DNA of 64,000 nucleotides from JBBTCX01 sp964494205 (GTDB taxonomy: Bacteria > Planctomycetota > Phycisphaerae > UBA1845): NCBI GenBank assembly GCA_964494205.1, contig CAZBRD010000006.1, forward strand, positions 199,492 to 263,491. The letters are read 5' to 3'. Below the pieces are notes generated by a model. It worked only from the letters and a program-made list of their open reading frames with translations. It had not been told where the DNA came from and did not search any database. Shown here piece by piece: positions 26,300 through 35,526 of the stretch. The position numbers and the translations under genes are program-made. Within the stretch, counting starts at the first letter, position 1. Each line of letters opens with the position of its first letter.

Positions 26300-26626
26300 A
26301 TCGACATGGCGATCGTTCCATCTTTCGATTTCGCCAAACGGCTCAGGAATCCACTGCGATTCAAAAGATCCATGGCCGAACGGCCGTTATCGGGCCTATC
26401 GGTTAGTTGCGCGTTGAAGTTCAGGAAACTCCTCTCATTGCCAGCTGGTAGCAATGATTTGGGTCGCCCCTACCGAGGCTTTGTGGTTTTTGGCACCATG
26501 TCCCACGGCTTCCGCCGTGGGCTGACCGCGTTTCGCCGCTGCCACGGCTGAATTGGGAGCAACCTCGCATCCAGATAACCATTCAACTCGCGTCGTCGCC
26601 GAACCGAAACATTATGGGAACCACTT
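26300..26626. other. Divergent intergenic region with a hairpin repeat
   Basis: This 327-bp region separates two divergent genes and should hold both promoters. I see no gene. The perfect palindrome CCCACGGC (26502-26509) and GCCGTGGG (26514-26521) around TTCC is a dispersed-repeat-like hairpin. A GGGAA site precedes the ATG at 26627. Confidence 0.5.
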
Positions 26627-27934
26627 ATGCGATTATCGATCGTTATACCTGCCTACAACGAAGAGGAAGCCATCGCTTCCATCATCGAGCGGTGCCTCGA
26701 AGCTCGTTCACATATTTGTAATACGACTTCCATCTCTGCTGTTGAGATCATCGTCGTGAGCGATGGGTCGACCGATCGCACGGTGGAGATCGCTCGGAGC
26801 TACGCGAACAATGTCGATGGACCACGTTTGATCGTGTTTGCGAAAAATCGCGGATACGGAGCGGCCATCAAAAAGGGATTCGACGAGAGCACCGGCGATT
26901 TGGTCGGTTTTCTCGATGCCGACGGCACCTGTGACCCGAAGTTCTTCGCCGAGCTGTGCAACGCGATCACAGACGAGCGCGCGGATGTGGCGATTGGTTC
27001 ACGCATGGGCGAGGAAAGTCGCATGCCCAAGACGCGGCGCGTCGGAAATCGAATCTATGCAATCGCGCTGTCTCTGTTGAGCAACCGCGTGGTCACCGAC
27101 ACAGCCAGCGGTATGCGCGTGATTCGACGCGACGCTTTGCAGCGACTGTACCCGTTGCCTGATGGCCTGCACTTTACGCCGGCGATGAGCGCTCGTGTGC
27201 TGATGGACGACACGCTGAAGCTCGTCGAGCGACCGATGACCTACGAGGAGCGCGTCGGCGAATCGAAGCTGCACGTTTTTCGCGATGGTGTTCGGTTTGC
27301 GCGAACGATACTGGAAATGAGCCTCATGTGGCGGCCGCGGCGGTTGTTCGTCGCGGGGTCGCTGGTGTGCCTGCTGCTCATGTCGCTGTTTGCCATGCAC
27401 CCGATCGAGATGTGGCTGACTGCCGGACATTTGCAGGAAGACATGATCTATCGCCTGCTGTTCTGCTCGTTGATGGGCATGCTCGGTGTGTCACTGCTTT
27501 CCGCATCGGTGGTCAGCGAGCAATTAAGTCGATTGCTTTCGGATCGGCCGCGTGAGACCTCCTTCGCGTGGGCGATGCTCGAACGGATCTATTCGTATCG
27601 CGGTGCGTTCACGATTGGAGTGCCATGCGCCGGCGTTCTCGCGTGGCTGATCGGCGGCGGAATCTGGACGTGGACAACTCATGGATACGTCGCAGAACAT
27701 TGGTCGCGCGTCGTGCTGGCCGGCTTGATTGCGTTCAGCGTCGGGCAGATGGTCGTGACGGTGGCGATTGTGAATGTCATACGGTTCCACGTAGCCCGAA
27801 AAGAGCTCGCTCGCGAAGCGATCCTGGGAACTGCGGAAAGCCAAGCTCGTGGTATTTCACTCACATCGTACGAAACAGCGCAAGAAAAATCGGGCGAGAA
27901 ATCGCTCATTCCTCGCCCGATCGTGGTCAGTTAG
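26627..27934 (+). CDS. Family 2 glycosyltransferase with C-terminal membrane segments
   Basis: The first 230 residues are a GT-A fold family 2 glycosyltransferase of the dolichyl-phosphate-mannose-synthase type. It has SIVIPAYNEEEA, VSDGSTDRT, AKNRGYGAAIKKGF and the metal-binding GFLDADGTCDP. About 180 residues of four or more hydrophobic helices follow, so the enzyme sits on the membrane. Enzymes of this kind move a sugar from a nucleotide sugar to a lipid carrier such as polyprenyl phosphate. The divergent GT39-like protein would be a fitting user of such a lipid-linked sugar. That link is inference from position. The C-terminal tail is hydrophilic. Confidence 0.88.
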   Translation: MRLSIVIPAYNEEEAIASIIERCLEARSHICNTTSISAVEIIVVSDGSTDRTVEIARSYANNVDGPRLIVFAKNRGYGAAIKKGFDESTGDLVGFLDADGTCDPKFFAELCNAITDERADVAIGSRMGEESRMPKTRRVGNRIYAIALSLLSNRVVTDTASGMRVIRRDALQRLYPLPDGLHFTPAMSARVLMDDTLKLVERPMTYEERVGESKLHVFRDGVRFARTILEMSLMWRPRRLFVAGSLVCLLLMSLFAMHPIEMWLTAGHLQEDMIYRLLFCSLMGMLGVSLLSASVVSEQLSRLLSDRPRETSFAWAMLERIYSYRGAFTIGVPCAGVLAWLIGGGIWTWTTHGYVAEHWSRVVLAGLIAFSVGQMVVTVAIVNVIRFHVARKELAREAILGTAESQARGISLTSYETAQEKSGEKSLIPRPIVVS

Positions 27935-27988
27935 GTCGCCCGTTCGAACGTCGTGCGATCTAGCTTGCACGACGCCTTTCCATTCAAC

Positions 27989-29800
27989 TCAAATAGCCAC
28001 TGCTTGTCGTCGCGACACAATCGTCCCCGCGCACAGCATGATCAAGCCAATCGCAATCAAACCCCACGTGCTGACGGCAGGTATACTCGCCAAGCATGGT
28101 GCGTAATCGGGCGGTGAGCCGCCTGCTGTCCAGGCGATCTGGAATGCTTCGTGGTCGTCGCAGTCGCAATCGCCGTCGCCGTCGAAGTCGCCCGCGTCGC
28201 ACGCCTGTGTGGTGGGCATGCCTGCGCCGGTGAAGCAGTTGGTGAATTGCGTGAAGTCGGCTGCATCAACGTCGTTGTCATTGTTGAAGTCGCCGAGGCG
28301 GGCGGTGCCGCTGTTTTTCTGGCGGCGGATCGTGTCGTCAATTTCGTCAGTCTGTACTACGTCAAGGTCGCGGTCGTTGTCGATGTCCATGAGGATCGAG
28401 CATGAGCCGTTCTGAATCGCGTTGAAGTCGACGACGTGCGTGAAGACGCCCGCGCCGTTGTTGCGATAGATTCGCCAGCCGCCGCAATCGGACCCGACGC
28501 AGCCGCCGAAGCTGGACAATTCCCAATCGAGGTCACCGTCGCCGTCAAGGTCGCCCAAATCCGTGGCTACGCTGTTCGGCCGATAGTTCGCGTACGTCAC
28601 CGCAGCGGCGAGAGAGCCAGCGCCGTTTCCCAACAAGATCGACCCGTTGTTGCTCGATCCATTGGCGGACGCCACGTCGAGGTTGCCGTCGCCGTTAACG
28701 TCGCCGAGCGTGAGCATCCAGATGTTGCCGCCTGCGTCCTGCGAAGAAATCTCCGTGAACGTTCCGTTGCCGTTGCAACGAAGAACGATGGCGTCCTGCG
28801 TCGACATCGCACCGACCACGAGGTCGAGGATGCCGTCATTGTTCATGTCCCCGGCGCCGAGTGCGTATTCACCGCTACCAGAGGTCGTGAAGTTGACCGC
28901 CGGTGCGAACACGCCGCTACCGTTGTTGAGCAACAAGGAGACGTTGCTGTTGGCAGTGTTAGCTGTCGCGATGTCCATCGCGCCGTCGCCGTTTGCATCG
29001 AGGATAGCCACCCCGTGAGGATTCAGACCAACGGCAACCGTTTGCGTGGAAGTAAATGCACCCGTGCCATTTCCCAAAAGAATCGTCACGCTGCTGCCAG
29101 TAGCAGCCACTGCGCAAAGGTCGGCGTGACCGTCGCGATTGAAGTCGGCCGGTTCGTTGGGGCTGGACTCGGCTCCGATCGCTTGCGGCGTGAGAAAAGG
29201 CTGCTGATAGTTACCCGTGTTGTCGGCGAGGTTGAGAAACACGCGAACGTCTTCGCTCACTTCATTAACGGTGGCGAGATCGAGGTATCCGTCCTCGTTG
29301 AAGTCCGTTCCTGACGCGCCGTAGATGCGCGTCTGTGGACCGCCGGAGCCGCCCGTGCGGTTGGAAAACACCGGCATGGCACCCCAAGTCATGGCGGCCG
29401 GTCGCGTGCGCGTCCAGAACTGCCACGAGTAACCTGCTGCGCGAAGGTTGGTGCCGTCCGAGGCCTTGAGGTCTTTCGACAACGCGACCATCACCTGTTC
29501 GCCAGCACTAAAATTCTGATCAGGATCGAACGTGACGGTCATGTTGCTGTTGGTGAACGTGAACGTGCCGGTCTTCGCACCGCTCCAGCGGCCAAAGACA
29601 TACACGGTGTTGTCGTTGAACGTGCTGGTCATCACCGGCTGATCGAAATTGATGACGATTGGCGAGGCGATCGGCGCATTGAGAGTCAGCGCATCCGGCG
29701 AAACCGACACGACCGTTAAGGCGCCTGCGTGCACGTTTGACACACAAATTACTGAAACAAACATTCCGACCAACGAAGAGACAATTCGACCACGACGCAT
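27989..29800 (-). CDS. Secreted FG-GAP/VCBS-repeat protein with dockerin-like segment and IPTL-CTERM-type tail
   Basis: The ATG at 29800 follows a GGAG site and starts a signal peptide (RRGRIVSSLVGMFVSVICV, cut near VHAGA). An SbsA-type Ig domain comes first (VVSVSPDALTLNAPIAS, VTFDPDQNFSAGEQV). Then come at least six FG-GAP/VCBS repeats with calcium loops such as DFNEDGYLDLA, DANGDGAMDIA and DVNGDGNLDVA, which form an integrin-like propeller. Dockerin-like FNNDNDVDAADFTQF and DFDGDGDCDCDDHEAF follow. The tail IPAVSTWGLIAIGLIMLC plus a basic end matches the IPTL-CTERM sorting signal (motif, membrane helix, basic residues). The protein is probably processed at the cell surface. Function unknown. 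Confidence 0.88.
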   Translation of the reverse strand: MRRGRIVSSLVGMFVSVICVSNVHAGALTVVSVSPDALTLNAPIASPIVINFDQPVMTSTFNDNTVYVFGRWSGAKTGTFTFTNSNMTVTFDPDQNFSAGEQVMVALSKDLKASDGTNLRAAGYSWQFWTRTRPAAMTWGAMPVFSNRTGGSGGPQTRIYGASGTDFNEDGYLDLATVNEVSEDVRVFLNLADNTGNYQQPFLTPQAIGAESSPNEPADFNRDGHADLCAVAATGSSVTILLGNGTGAFTSTQTVAVGLNPHGVAILDANGDGAMDIATANTANSNVSLLLNNGSGVFAPAVNFTTSGSGEYALGAGDMNNDGILDLVVGAMSTQDAIVLRCNGNGTFTEISSQDAGGNIWMLTLGDVNGDGNLDVASANGSSNNGSILLGNGAGSLAAAVTYANYRPNSVATDLGDLDGDGDLDWELSSFGGCVGSDCGGWRIYRNNGAGVFTHVVDFNAIQNGSCSILMDIDNDRDLDVVQTDEIDDTIRRQKNSGTARLGDFNNDNDVDAADFTQFTNCFTGAGMPTTQACDAGDFDGDGDCDCDDHEAFQIAWTAGGSPPDYAPCLASIPAVSTWGLIAIGLIMLCAGTIVSRRQAVAI

Positions 29801-29989
29801 AATCTGACTCCGAAATGTGACCCCCCTGCCCGCGGGCTCCACGCCACAAGCATGAGGCTGCATTGTAACGAACGATTGATGCGACTCCAAGACTTTGACG
29901 AACGCTAACAATCGGTATCATCCTTCACGGAATCAAGCGTGCATGAGAAAACTGTCGGGGAATCGATTGCGCAGTCGGAGGTATCTGTT

Positions 29990-31198
29990 ATGAAGGTGCT
30001 CGTTGCGGACACTTTGCAGGATTCGGGCATTAGCGAGCTTCGTTCGCTGGGTTGCGAGGTTACGTACGAACCGAAACTGAAAGACGATTCGCTGCGCGAG
30101 GCTGTCGGGCGTACGGGCTGCGGCGTGCTCATCGTCCGCAGCACGAAAGTCACCGAACCCATTCTTAACGCGGGGCGCGATCTCGCATTGGTTGTTCGCG
30201 CGGGCGCGGGCGTGAACACAATCGACATTGCCGCAGCCAACAGGCGCAGCATCCTTGTCGCCAATTGCCCGGGGAAGAACTCGATCGCGGTCGCGGAGCT
30301 GACGATGGGCTTAATCCTCGCGCTCGATCGACGAATTGTGGAGAACGTCGTCGACCTGCAAAAAGGCACGTGGAACAAGACCGAGTATTCGAATGCTCGC
30401 GGGCTGAAAGATCGTGTGCTGGGTGTCGTCGGGCTGGGTCAGATCGGCGAGGCGGTCATTCAGCGGGCGCAGGCGTTTGATATGAAGGTGGCTGCGTGGA
30501 GTCGGTCGCTGACGCCGGCAAGGGCTGACGCGATGCGCGTGACACGGTGTGGCACTCCGGCTGATGTGGCTGCCGCGTGCGATATTCTGACAATCCACCT
30601 CGCGGCCGCGAAGGACACGAAGAACATCATCAACGCGGAAGTTCTCAATCGACTCAAGCCCGGTTCATACGTCATCAACACCGCGCGAGCGGATGTCATG
30701 GATTACAAGGCGCTGGCGATCGCAGTGAAAGAGAAGGGACTGCGCGTCGGGCTGGACGTGTTCCCCGATGAGCCGGCTGGCGGCACGGGCGAGTTTGCGG
30801 ATGCGATCGTCAAAGCAGGCGGTGTCATCTACGGCACGCACCATATCGGCGCGTCCACCGATCAAGCGCAGGATGCGATTGCAGCTGAGGCCGTGCGAAT
30901 TGTAAAGGTCTTCATGCAGACCGGCCGCGTTGAGAACTGCGTCAACATCCGTAGCCACTCCCCCGCTCGCTACGTTCTCGTTGTCCGACATCGCAATCGG
31001 CCCGGCGTCCTCGCACACACGCTCAACGTCGTCAGCCAAGCGAAAGTGAACGTCGAGGAAATGGAAAACGTCATCTGCGAAGGCGCGGAGAACGCGTGCG
31101 CGTTCATCAAGCTGGATGCACCCATCAGCGACGCATTGCTCGGGCAGATTCAAATGGGCAATGAGCACGTAATCGGCGTTTCGTTGGGGAAGATGTGA
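29990..31198 (+). CDS. serA: D-3-phosphoglycerate dehydrogenase
   Basis: The ATG at 29990 follows a GGAGG site by eight bases and gives 402 residues. The protein is a D-isomer-specific 2-hydroxyacid dehydrogenase. It has the NAD motif VVGLGQIGEAV, the catalytic arginine region INTARADVMDY and the catalytic histidine in YGTHHIGAST. A C-terminal ACT domain starts near residue 325 (RYVLVVRHRNRPGVLAHTL), the usual site of serine feedback control. The enzyme oxidises 3-phosphoglycerate to phosphohydroxypyruvate, the first step of serine synthesis. An ACT-bearing member of this length fits SerA better than other hydroxyacid dehydrogenases. No serB or serC is adjacent. Confidence 0.85.
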   Translation: MKVLVADTLQDSGISELRSLGCEVTYEPKLKDDSLREAVGRTGCGVLIVRSTKVTEPILNAGRDLALVVRAGAGVNTIDIAAANRRSILVANCPGKNSIAVAELTMGLILALDRRIVENVVDLQKGTWNKTEYSNARGLKDRVLGVVGLGQIGEAVIQRAQAFDMKVAAWSRSLTPARADAMRVTRCGTPADVAAACDILTIHLAAAKDTKNIINAEVLNRLKPGSYVINTARADVMDYKALAIAVKEKGLRVGLDVFPDEPAGGTGEFADAIVKAGGVIYGTHHIGASTDQAQDAIAAEAVRIVKVFMQTGRVENCVNIRSHSPARYVLVVRHRNRPGVLAHTLNVVSQAKVNVEEMENVICEGAENACAFIKLDAPISDALLGQIQMGNEHVIGVSLGKM

Positions 31199-31245
31199 TG
31201 ACCGCGCAAGGGCGCTCACTCATGGCGAACGACCACAATTGTCGC

Positions 31246-32151
31246 TTACTCCTCTGAGTCATCAGCCAAGATGGTGGTTTCGTCCACTTCATACCGCTCG
31301 CACAATTCCTTCGCAATCACTTGGACCTCGTGATTCGGATGGCTAAGCCCCTCGATGAGTGCTTTTGCCCAAGGCAATTGGCTGCCTTTGCGGTTCTTCC
31401 AATCCCAGCGTTCCCTTAATAACTGGACATCGCCCATTCTCAATTTCGAATCTGGCAGCACCAAGGCAAACGGCGAGATTTTTTCTATGTCGTCCCAGCG
31501 TTTGAAATTGCCGTTTGCAAACTCGAAGGAAAAATAGCACTGGTTGTCGACACGCAATCCAAGGAGCATCTTTCTGTCCGGCGTCGGTACGAGGCAACCA
31601 TAATCATACGCACGTTGATCGGTGGTTCTTATCATCGTGGCGTAGCTCCTTGGACTATCCCCATTCGTCGAACCAAATATCCTGTAGTCTTGATAGAGCA
31701 ATCCTCCCGGCTCCTTGATGCCCAGTGCCATGGTCTGGCCTTGCCAGAAGCTGCTGTCGAGAAAAATGAACTGCTGGCCCGTTGCGTCTGTGTATGTTCC
31801 GTGACTTGTCCATGGCGCCAAACTCGACATCAGCCGAAACAAACAGCAATAGGGGAACGCAAGCAGCACGAGACACAAGCCAATCCAACGCAGCCACCGA
31901 ACTTGCGGAAATACACCCTTGACTGACATGACGAGCACGGCGACGGTCGCGGCTAATGGAACCAGCCAGAAGCACGCAGAAACGGGTCCTTTCATTTGCG
32001 AAACATGAAACCCAATCTGATCTTCCCATTCACGCAAGGTGGGGGGCACCTGCGTCATGGCCAAGAGCATCAGCGCATAGACAACAAGGGTCACATACCA
32101 AACGCGGTGGCCAAAAGACCACAGATCCGTTCGTAGATTTGGCGGTTTCAT
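31246..32151 (-). CDS. Hypothetical membrane protein
   Basis: I do not recognise this 301-residue protein. It begins with a short cytoplasmic stretch and a membrane helix (VWYVTLVVYALMLLAM). A second helix lies near residues 60-80 and a third near 85-105. About 190 soluble residues follow, including TYTDATGQQFIFLDSS and a charged C-terminal end with HPNHEVQVIAKELCERY, which resembles a HEAT-repeat unit. The layout is three membrane helices plus an external or cytoplasmic domain. It is convergent with serA (47 bases between stops) and divergent from the lipoprotein methyltransferase gene. Confidence 0.65.
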   Translation of the reverse strand: MKPPNLRTDLWSFGHRVWYVTLVVYALMLLAMTQVPPTLREWEDQIGFHVSQMKGPVSACFWLVPLAATVAVLVMSVKGVFPQVRWLRWIGLCLVLLAFPYCCLFRLMSSLAPWTSHGTYTDATGQQFIFLDSSFWQGQTMALGIKEPGGLLYQDYRIFGSTNGDSPRSYATMIRTTDQRAYDYGCLVPTPDRKMLLGLRVDNQCYFSFEFANGNFKRWDDIEKISPFALVLPDSKLRMGDVQLLRERWDWKNRKGSQLPWAKALIEGLSHPNHEVQVIAKELCERYEVDETTILADDSEE

Positions 32152-32378
32152 TCTCAGCCCAGACCCTGCGTTACTATCGTGTTACGAAAACTCGAATGAG
32201 AATCGCTTACCTACATTCTACATTCAATCGTGCCATCTGGTTCATTATTCGCTTCGTTCACCATCGAATTCTAACCAGCGATTGCCGGTTAACTTCGAGC
32301 TTGCATCGCTTGGGAAAGTTGAGACCGCCCAGCGATTGGTCTATCTTGAGCGACGTTGATTTAGAAAGGCATAGGTAC

Positions 32379-33158
32379 ATGAGTTATCAATCGACGTGTC
32401 TTTGTCGCATCGCTATTCGCATTGTCATTTTGTCCATACCGGTATTGTTCGTCGCTGGTTGCAAGTCGAGCGGTAACGCCCGCAATAACGCGCACGCCGG
32501 AGCCAATCCCAACGTCAACGCCGAATACAAGAACGCGGACGTGAACAAATGGACCGACCGCTTCGAGTCGGAGAGTCGCGAGGTCTTTCGTGAGCGGCAG
32601 AAAATCGTCGATTCGCTGAATATCCATGTCGGGCAGAGCGTGGCCGACATCGGCGCCGGGACTGGTGTGTTTACGGAATTGCTATCGGAGAGAGTGGGCA
32701 CGGTCGGACATGTCTATGCGGTGGACGTGGTGCCGGAGTTCATTAGCCACATCAAGAACTTGGCGGCTGAACGTAAGCTGAAAAACGTGCGTGCGGTGCT
32801 CTCGTCTCCAATCTCGATCAAGCTGCCGGCCGATTCCATCGACCACGCGTTCGTCTGCGACACCTATCATCACCTTGAGACCCCGCGAAACATGCTCGCG
32901 TCGATCTACCGCGCCCTGCGACCCGGCGGGAAGCTGGTCATTGTGGATTTCGAGCGCATCCCCGGAGTGAGTCGAGAGTGGATTCTCGAACATGTTCGCT
33001 GCGGGCGAGATCAAGTCATCAAGGAGGTGACGGCCGCGGGGTTTGAGCTCGATCCGACCGATCCGGATGTGCCGTATCTCGATGAGAACTACATCCTGCG
33101 ATTCTGCAAGCCGATTGAAGGTGGATTCCTACCACCAAAACACAAAGGCACCAAGTAA
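32379..33158 (+). CDS. Class I SAM methyltransferase with a lipoprotein signal peptide
   Basis: The frame is open from 31956, but the ATG at 32379 starts a clean lipoprotein signal: CRIAIRIVILSIPVLFVAGC, with the lipobox cysteine at residue 28. The rest is a class I methyltransferase with SAM motif VADIGAGTGVFTEL, acidic YAVDVVPEF, and a Methyltransf_11/25-type core ending in LRPGGKLVIVDFERI. Mature protein length is about 230. Lipidation would put a SAM-dependent fold outside the cytoplasm, where SAM is scarce, so either the signal is a misreading or the fold has another use. The last residues (PPKHKGTK and the stop) lie within a copy of repeat family E. Confidence 0.8.
   Translation: MSYQSTCLCRIAIRIVILSIPVLFVAGCKSSGNARNNAHAGANPNVNAEYKNADVNKWTDRFESESREVFRERQKIVDSLNIHVGQSVADIGAGTGVFTELLSERVGTVGHVYAVDVVPEFISHIKNLAAERKLKNVRAVLSSPISIKLPADSIDHAFVCDTYHHLETPRNMLASIYRALRPGGKLVIVDFERIPGVSREWILEHVRCGRDQVIKEVTAAGFELDPTDPDVPYLDENYILRFCKPIEGGFLPPKHKGTK
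33131..33157. repeat. Repeat family E, forward copy at the methyltransferase C-terminus
   Basis: ACCACCAAAACACAAAGGCA continues CCAAG and includes the stop codon of the methyltransferase gene. It is inverted relative to the copy at 33226-33254. Confidence 0.7.
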
Positions 33159-33199
33159 GTAACGATAAAGTTCCGGCAATCTCTACAAACGTCTGACGG

Positions 33200-34099
33200 C
33201 TAATCCACGACAGCATTTATTTCATTCTTTGTGCCTTGGTGCCTTTGTGGTTCATTATTCTTTGGCGGGCGTTCCATCAGGAAGCCGATCCGCTCCACAT
33301 CGGAAGCCTTGACGATTTTGGCAAGTATTCGTTTCGCTTCGCGCAGGTCTGTGCGGCGCGAGAGGTGTGTGAGCATCACCTGCGCCTCGGGCACAGCATC
33401 CAGCAATGTTGGCAGATCGTGGACATGAATATGGCGGCCGGCGCGGGCGCGCGTGATGTGATCGCGATCGAAGAACGTGCACTCGACGATGATTCGCTGA
33501 CTCCTGCGCACGAAATCCAGATCGAGGAAGCGGCCAAGGGCTGTGTCACCGGTGTAGGTAACGAGTGACACTTCCTGTCGCTCGGTAATATCAATCCCCT
33601 GCTGCTTCAGCTTCACGATCTCCGGGCCGGTCTTGCCCGCGAATTCTGCCTTCAGTTTGTTTCGCTCCTCCACCAGCGTGAAGCCCATCGCGTCGGCCGC
33701 GTGGTTGACGTCGAACGCGCGAATGAGCAGCCCGCGGCGGATCGGCACTTCTTCGAGGTGCTGCACGCCGCAAACTTGCCCCGGCGAATGGTGCTTTTCG
33801 ATATCCGACCAGGCATCCATAAGTCGTTGGATCGGCTGGGCAAGTGCGCGATGCACGATCACGCGGCCGGGTGCGTTGCCGATGAACGCGCGCTGAGAAA
33901 AGTAATAGGCGATGCCGGCGGCGTGATCCATGTGGCCATGCGAGAGGCAGACGTTGTCGATGCTGAGGATTTCGCGCGGTGCCCGACCGACGTCGAAGCA
34001 GACGTTGTATTCGGGTACGCCGATGACCGACTCCTCACCCGCGAGCGAAAAGCCGACCAGCTCCATCCCGTCGAGTTTCTTGGTGATCAGTCTGCTCAT
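33200..34099 (-). CDS. Metallo-beta-lactamase-fold RNase Z-like protein
   Basis: The 299-residue protein has the metal-binding motif SHGHMDHAAG (HxHxDH), a later VTYTGDTALGRFL with the bridging aspartate, and a C-terminal LTHLSRRT histidine motif. This arrangement matches the RNase Z/tRNase Z branch of the fold, which trims tRNA 3' ends. The RNase Z exosite arm is not obvious, so another MBL hydrolase remains possible. The gene's last 15 or so codons (NNEPQRHQGTKNE) are a translated copy of repeat family E, so the C-terminus has been extended by a repeat. It converges on the methyltransferase gene. Confidence 0.75.
   Translation of the reverse strand: MSRLITKKLDGMELVGFSLAGEESVIGVPEYNVCFDVGRAPREILSIDNVCLSHGHMDHAAGIAYYFSQRAFIGNAPGRVIVHRALAQPIQRLMDAWSDIEKHHSPGQVCGVQHLEEVPIRRGLLIRAFDVNHAADAMGFTLVEERNKLKAEFAGKTGPEIVKLKQQGIDITERQEVSLVTYTGDTALGRFLDLDFVRRSQRIIVECTFFDRDHITRARAGRHIHVHDLPTLLDAVPEAQVMLTHLSRRTDLREAKRILAKIVKASDVERIGFLMERPPKNNEPQRHQGTKNEINAVVD
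33226..33254. repeat. Repeat family E, reverse copy in the RNase Z-like gene
   Basis: CTTTGTGCCTTGGTGCCTTT continues GTGGTTCAT. It forms an inverted pair with 33131-33157 across the convergent gene junction. Confidence 0.75.
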
Positions 34100-34304
34100 G
34101 TGGCTGCGTCTGGTCTGGAGGGACGAAATCCGCCGGAGGATTCAAGCGTGCCCGTGCAGAATTAGTACTCTGAAATAATCTTACCCCAATTGACACCGTG
34201 CATCCAGACCAATTAACCTCGTGGAATCAGCGGATTCGGCACACGAGGTTTTCTCGGGTCGCCTCGTTTCGAACTCGAATCGTCACTCATCCGGACCAAT
34301 CGCC

Positions 34305-34802
34305 ATGCTCTGCCCCGCATGTAAGGACAACGACAACAGCGTCATCGATTCACGATTGAGTGAAGGCGGGCTGGCAATTCGTCGACGGCGCTTGTGTCGC
34401 ATTTGCGGTCGACGCTTCACGACCAAGGAGCGCGTAGAGGAAGAATTGCGCGTCACCGTGATCAAGGCAGGCGGACAGCGCGTGCCATATAGCCGAGACA
34501 ACATCGTGCGCGGGCTGGAAAAAGCTTGCTACAAACTCAACGTGACCGATGAACAAATCTCGGAGCTCGTGGACAAGATTGAAGAGGAGCTCTTCAATCA
34601 CCACGACCGCGAAGTGAAGACCGATCAGATCGGCCATTATGTGGGCGAACATCTGCGCAAGCTGAACCCAGTGGCCTACGTGCGATTCATGAGCGTGCAT
34701 CGTAAGTTTGAAACCGTGGACGAGTTCATCGAAGAGATTTCCGAAGTTCGCGCGCGAGCGGCCGTTGAGATTCCGGATCAGCAATCATTGTTTGAAGGAT
34801 GA
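34305..34802 (+). CDS. nrdR: Transcriptional repressor NrdR
   Basis: The ATG at 34305 gives a 165-residue protein with the normal NrdR length; the upstream in-frame ATG at 34221 would add a stretch with no family counterpart. The zinc ribbon has C3, C6, C31 and C34 (LCPAC and RICGRRFTT). An ATP-cone follows (VIKAGGQRVPYSRDNIVRGL and KTDQIGHYVGEHLRKL). NrdR senses ATP or dATP and represses ribonucleotide reductase genes by binding NrdR boxes. No nrd gene lies nearby. The sequence after the stop, from 34806, has imperfect tandem TTACGAATTAC-type repeats. Confidence 0.95.
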   Translation: MLCPACKDNDNSVIDSRLSEGGLAIRRRRLCRICGRRFTTKERVEEELRVTVIKAGGQRVPYSRDNIVRGLEKACYKLNVTDEQISELVDKIEEELFNHHDREVKTDQIGHYVGEHLRKLNPVAYVRFMSVHRKFETVDEFIEEISEVRARAAVEIPDQQSLFEG

Positions 34803-34805
34803 AAA

Positions 34806-34850
34806 ACTGGTTACGGATTACGAGTTACAAATTACGAATTACAAAATCGC
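34806..34850. repeat. Imperfect tandem TTACGAATTAC-type repeats
   Basis: Successive elements GGTTACGGATTACGAGTTAC and AAATTACGAATTACAAAATC share a unit of about 11 bases. They lie just after nrdR. No function is apparent. Confidence 0.6.
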
Positions 34851-34971
34851 CGGTGAACCATCACTCAATACAGATGGTCGAATTGAAGACGAGGCAATTG
34901 CAATTCCGACCGACCTATTCGTATCTTATCCATTCACCATGATATTCTAACAACTGGCACATTGAAAACTA

Positions 34972-35472
34972 ATGAATGACCGAACTTCGATTGTCTTCGC
35001 GAAATTGAAGCAGCAACTGGGCGAGCGCGGCATTGCGTTCGCCGAGATACATCATGCGCCGGTTTACACCAGCGCTGAGGCTGCCGCTGTGCGGGGAACT
35101 TCACTGCATAGCGGCGCAAAGGCTTTGGTTGTTAAGGCCGGAGACGCATTCCATATGATTGTGATGCCGGCTGACCTTTCGCTCGACAGTAAGGCTTTAC
35201 GCAATGAGTTGGGTTCGAAGCAAATTCGATTCGCAAACGCGGATGAAGTGTTATTGATGACGGGTCTAAAGCCTGGCTCTATTCCCCCATTTGGATCACT
35301 TTTCAACCTTCCCACCATCTGCGATGATCGACTTGCCGACAATGAATCAATCAATTTCAATGCCGGCAGTCACACGGACTCCATTCAAATGACCTATGCA
35401 GCCTATATGCAGTTTGAGTCGCCAAGAATCGAGCGCGTGGCTAAGGAAGCAAGCACCAAAGAAGCAGAATGA
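34972..35472 (+). CDS. YbaK/prolyl-tRNA-editing-domain deacylase-like protein
   Basis: The 166-residue protein matches the YbaK/EbsC editing domain along its length: the N-terminal TSIVFAKLKQQLGERGIAF, then HAPVYTSAEAAAVRG, then GAKALVVKAGDAFHMIVMPAD with the catalytic-region lysine, and IPPFGSLFNLPTICDD, the strong family motif. Such proteins remove wrongly loaded amino acids from tRNA (Cys-tRNAPro and similar). Which aminoacyl-tRNA is edited here is unknown. It stands alone, with a pair of GC-rich inverted repeats after its stop. Confidence 0.85.
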   Translation: MNDRTSIVFAKLKQQLGERGIAFAEIHHAPVYTSAEAAAVRGTSLHSGAKALVVKAGDAFHMIVMPADLSLDSKALRNELGSKQIRFANADEVLLMTGLKPGSIPPFGSLFNLPTICDDRLADNESINFNAGSHTDSIQMTYAAYMQFESPRIERVAKEASTKEAE

Positions 35473-35526
35473 ATCGTTACCGAGATCACGTCGGCATCGC
35501 ATAAATGTAGTGCAGACCCTGCAAAT

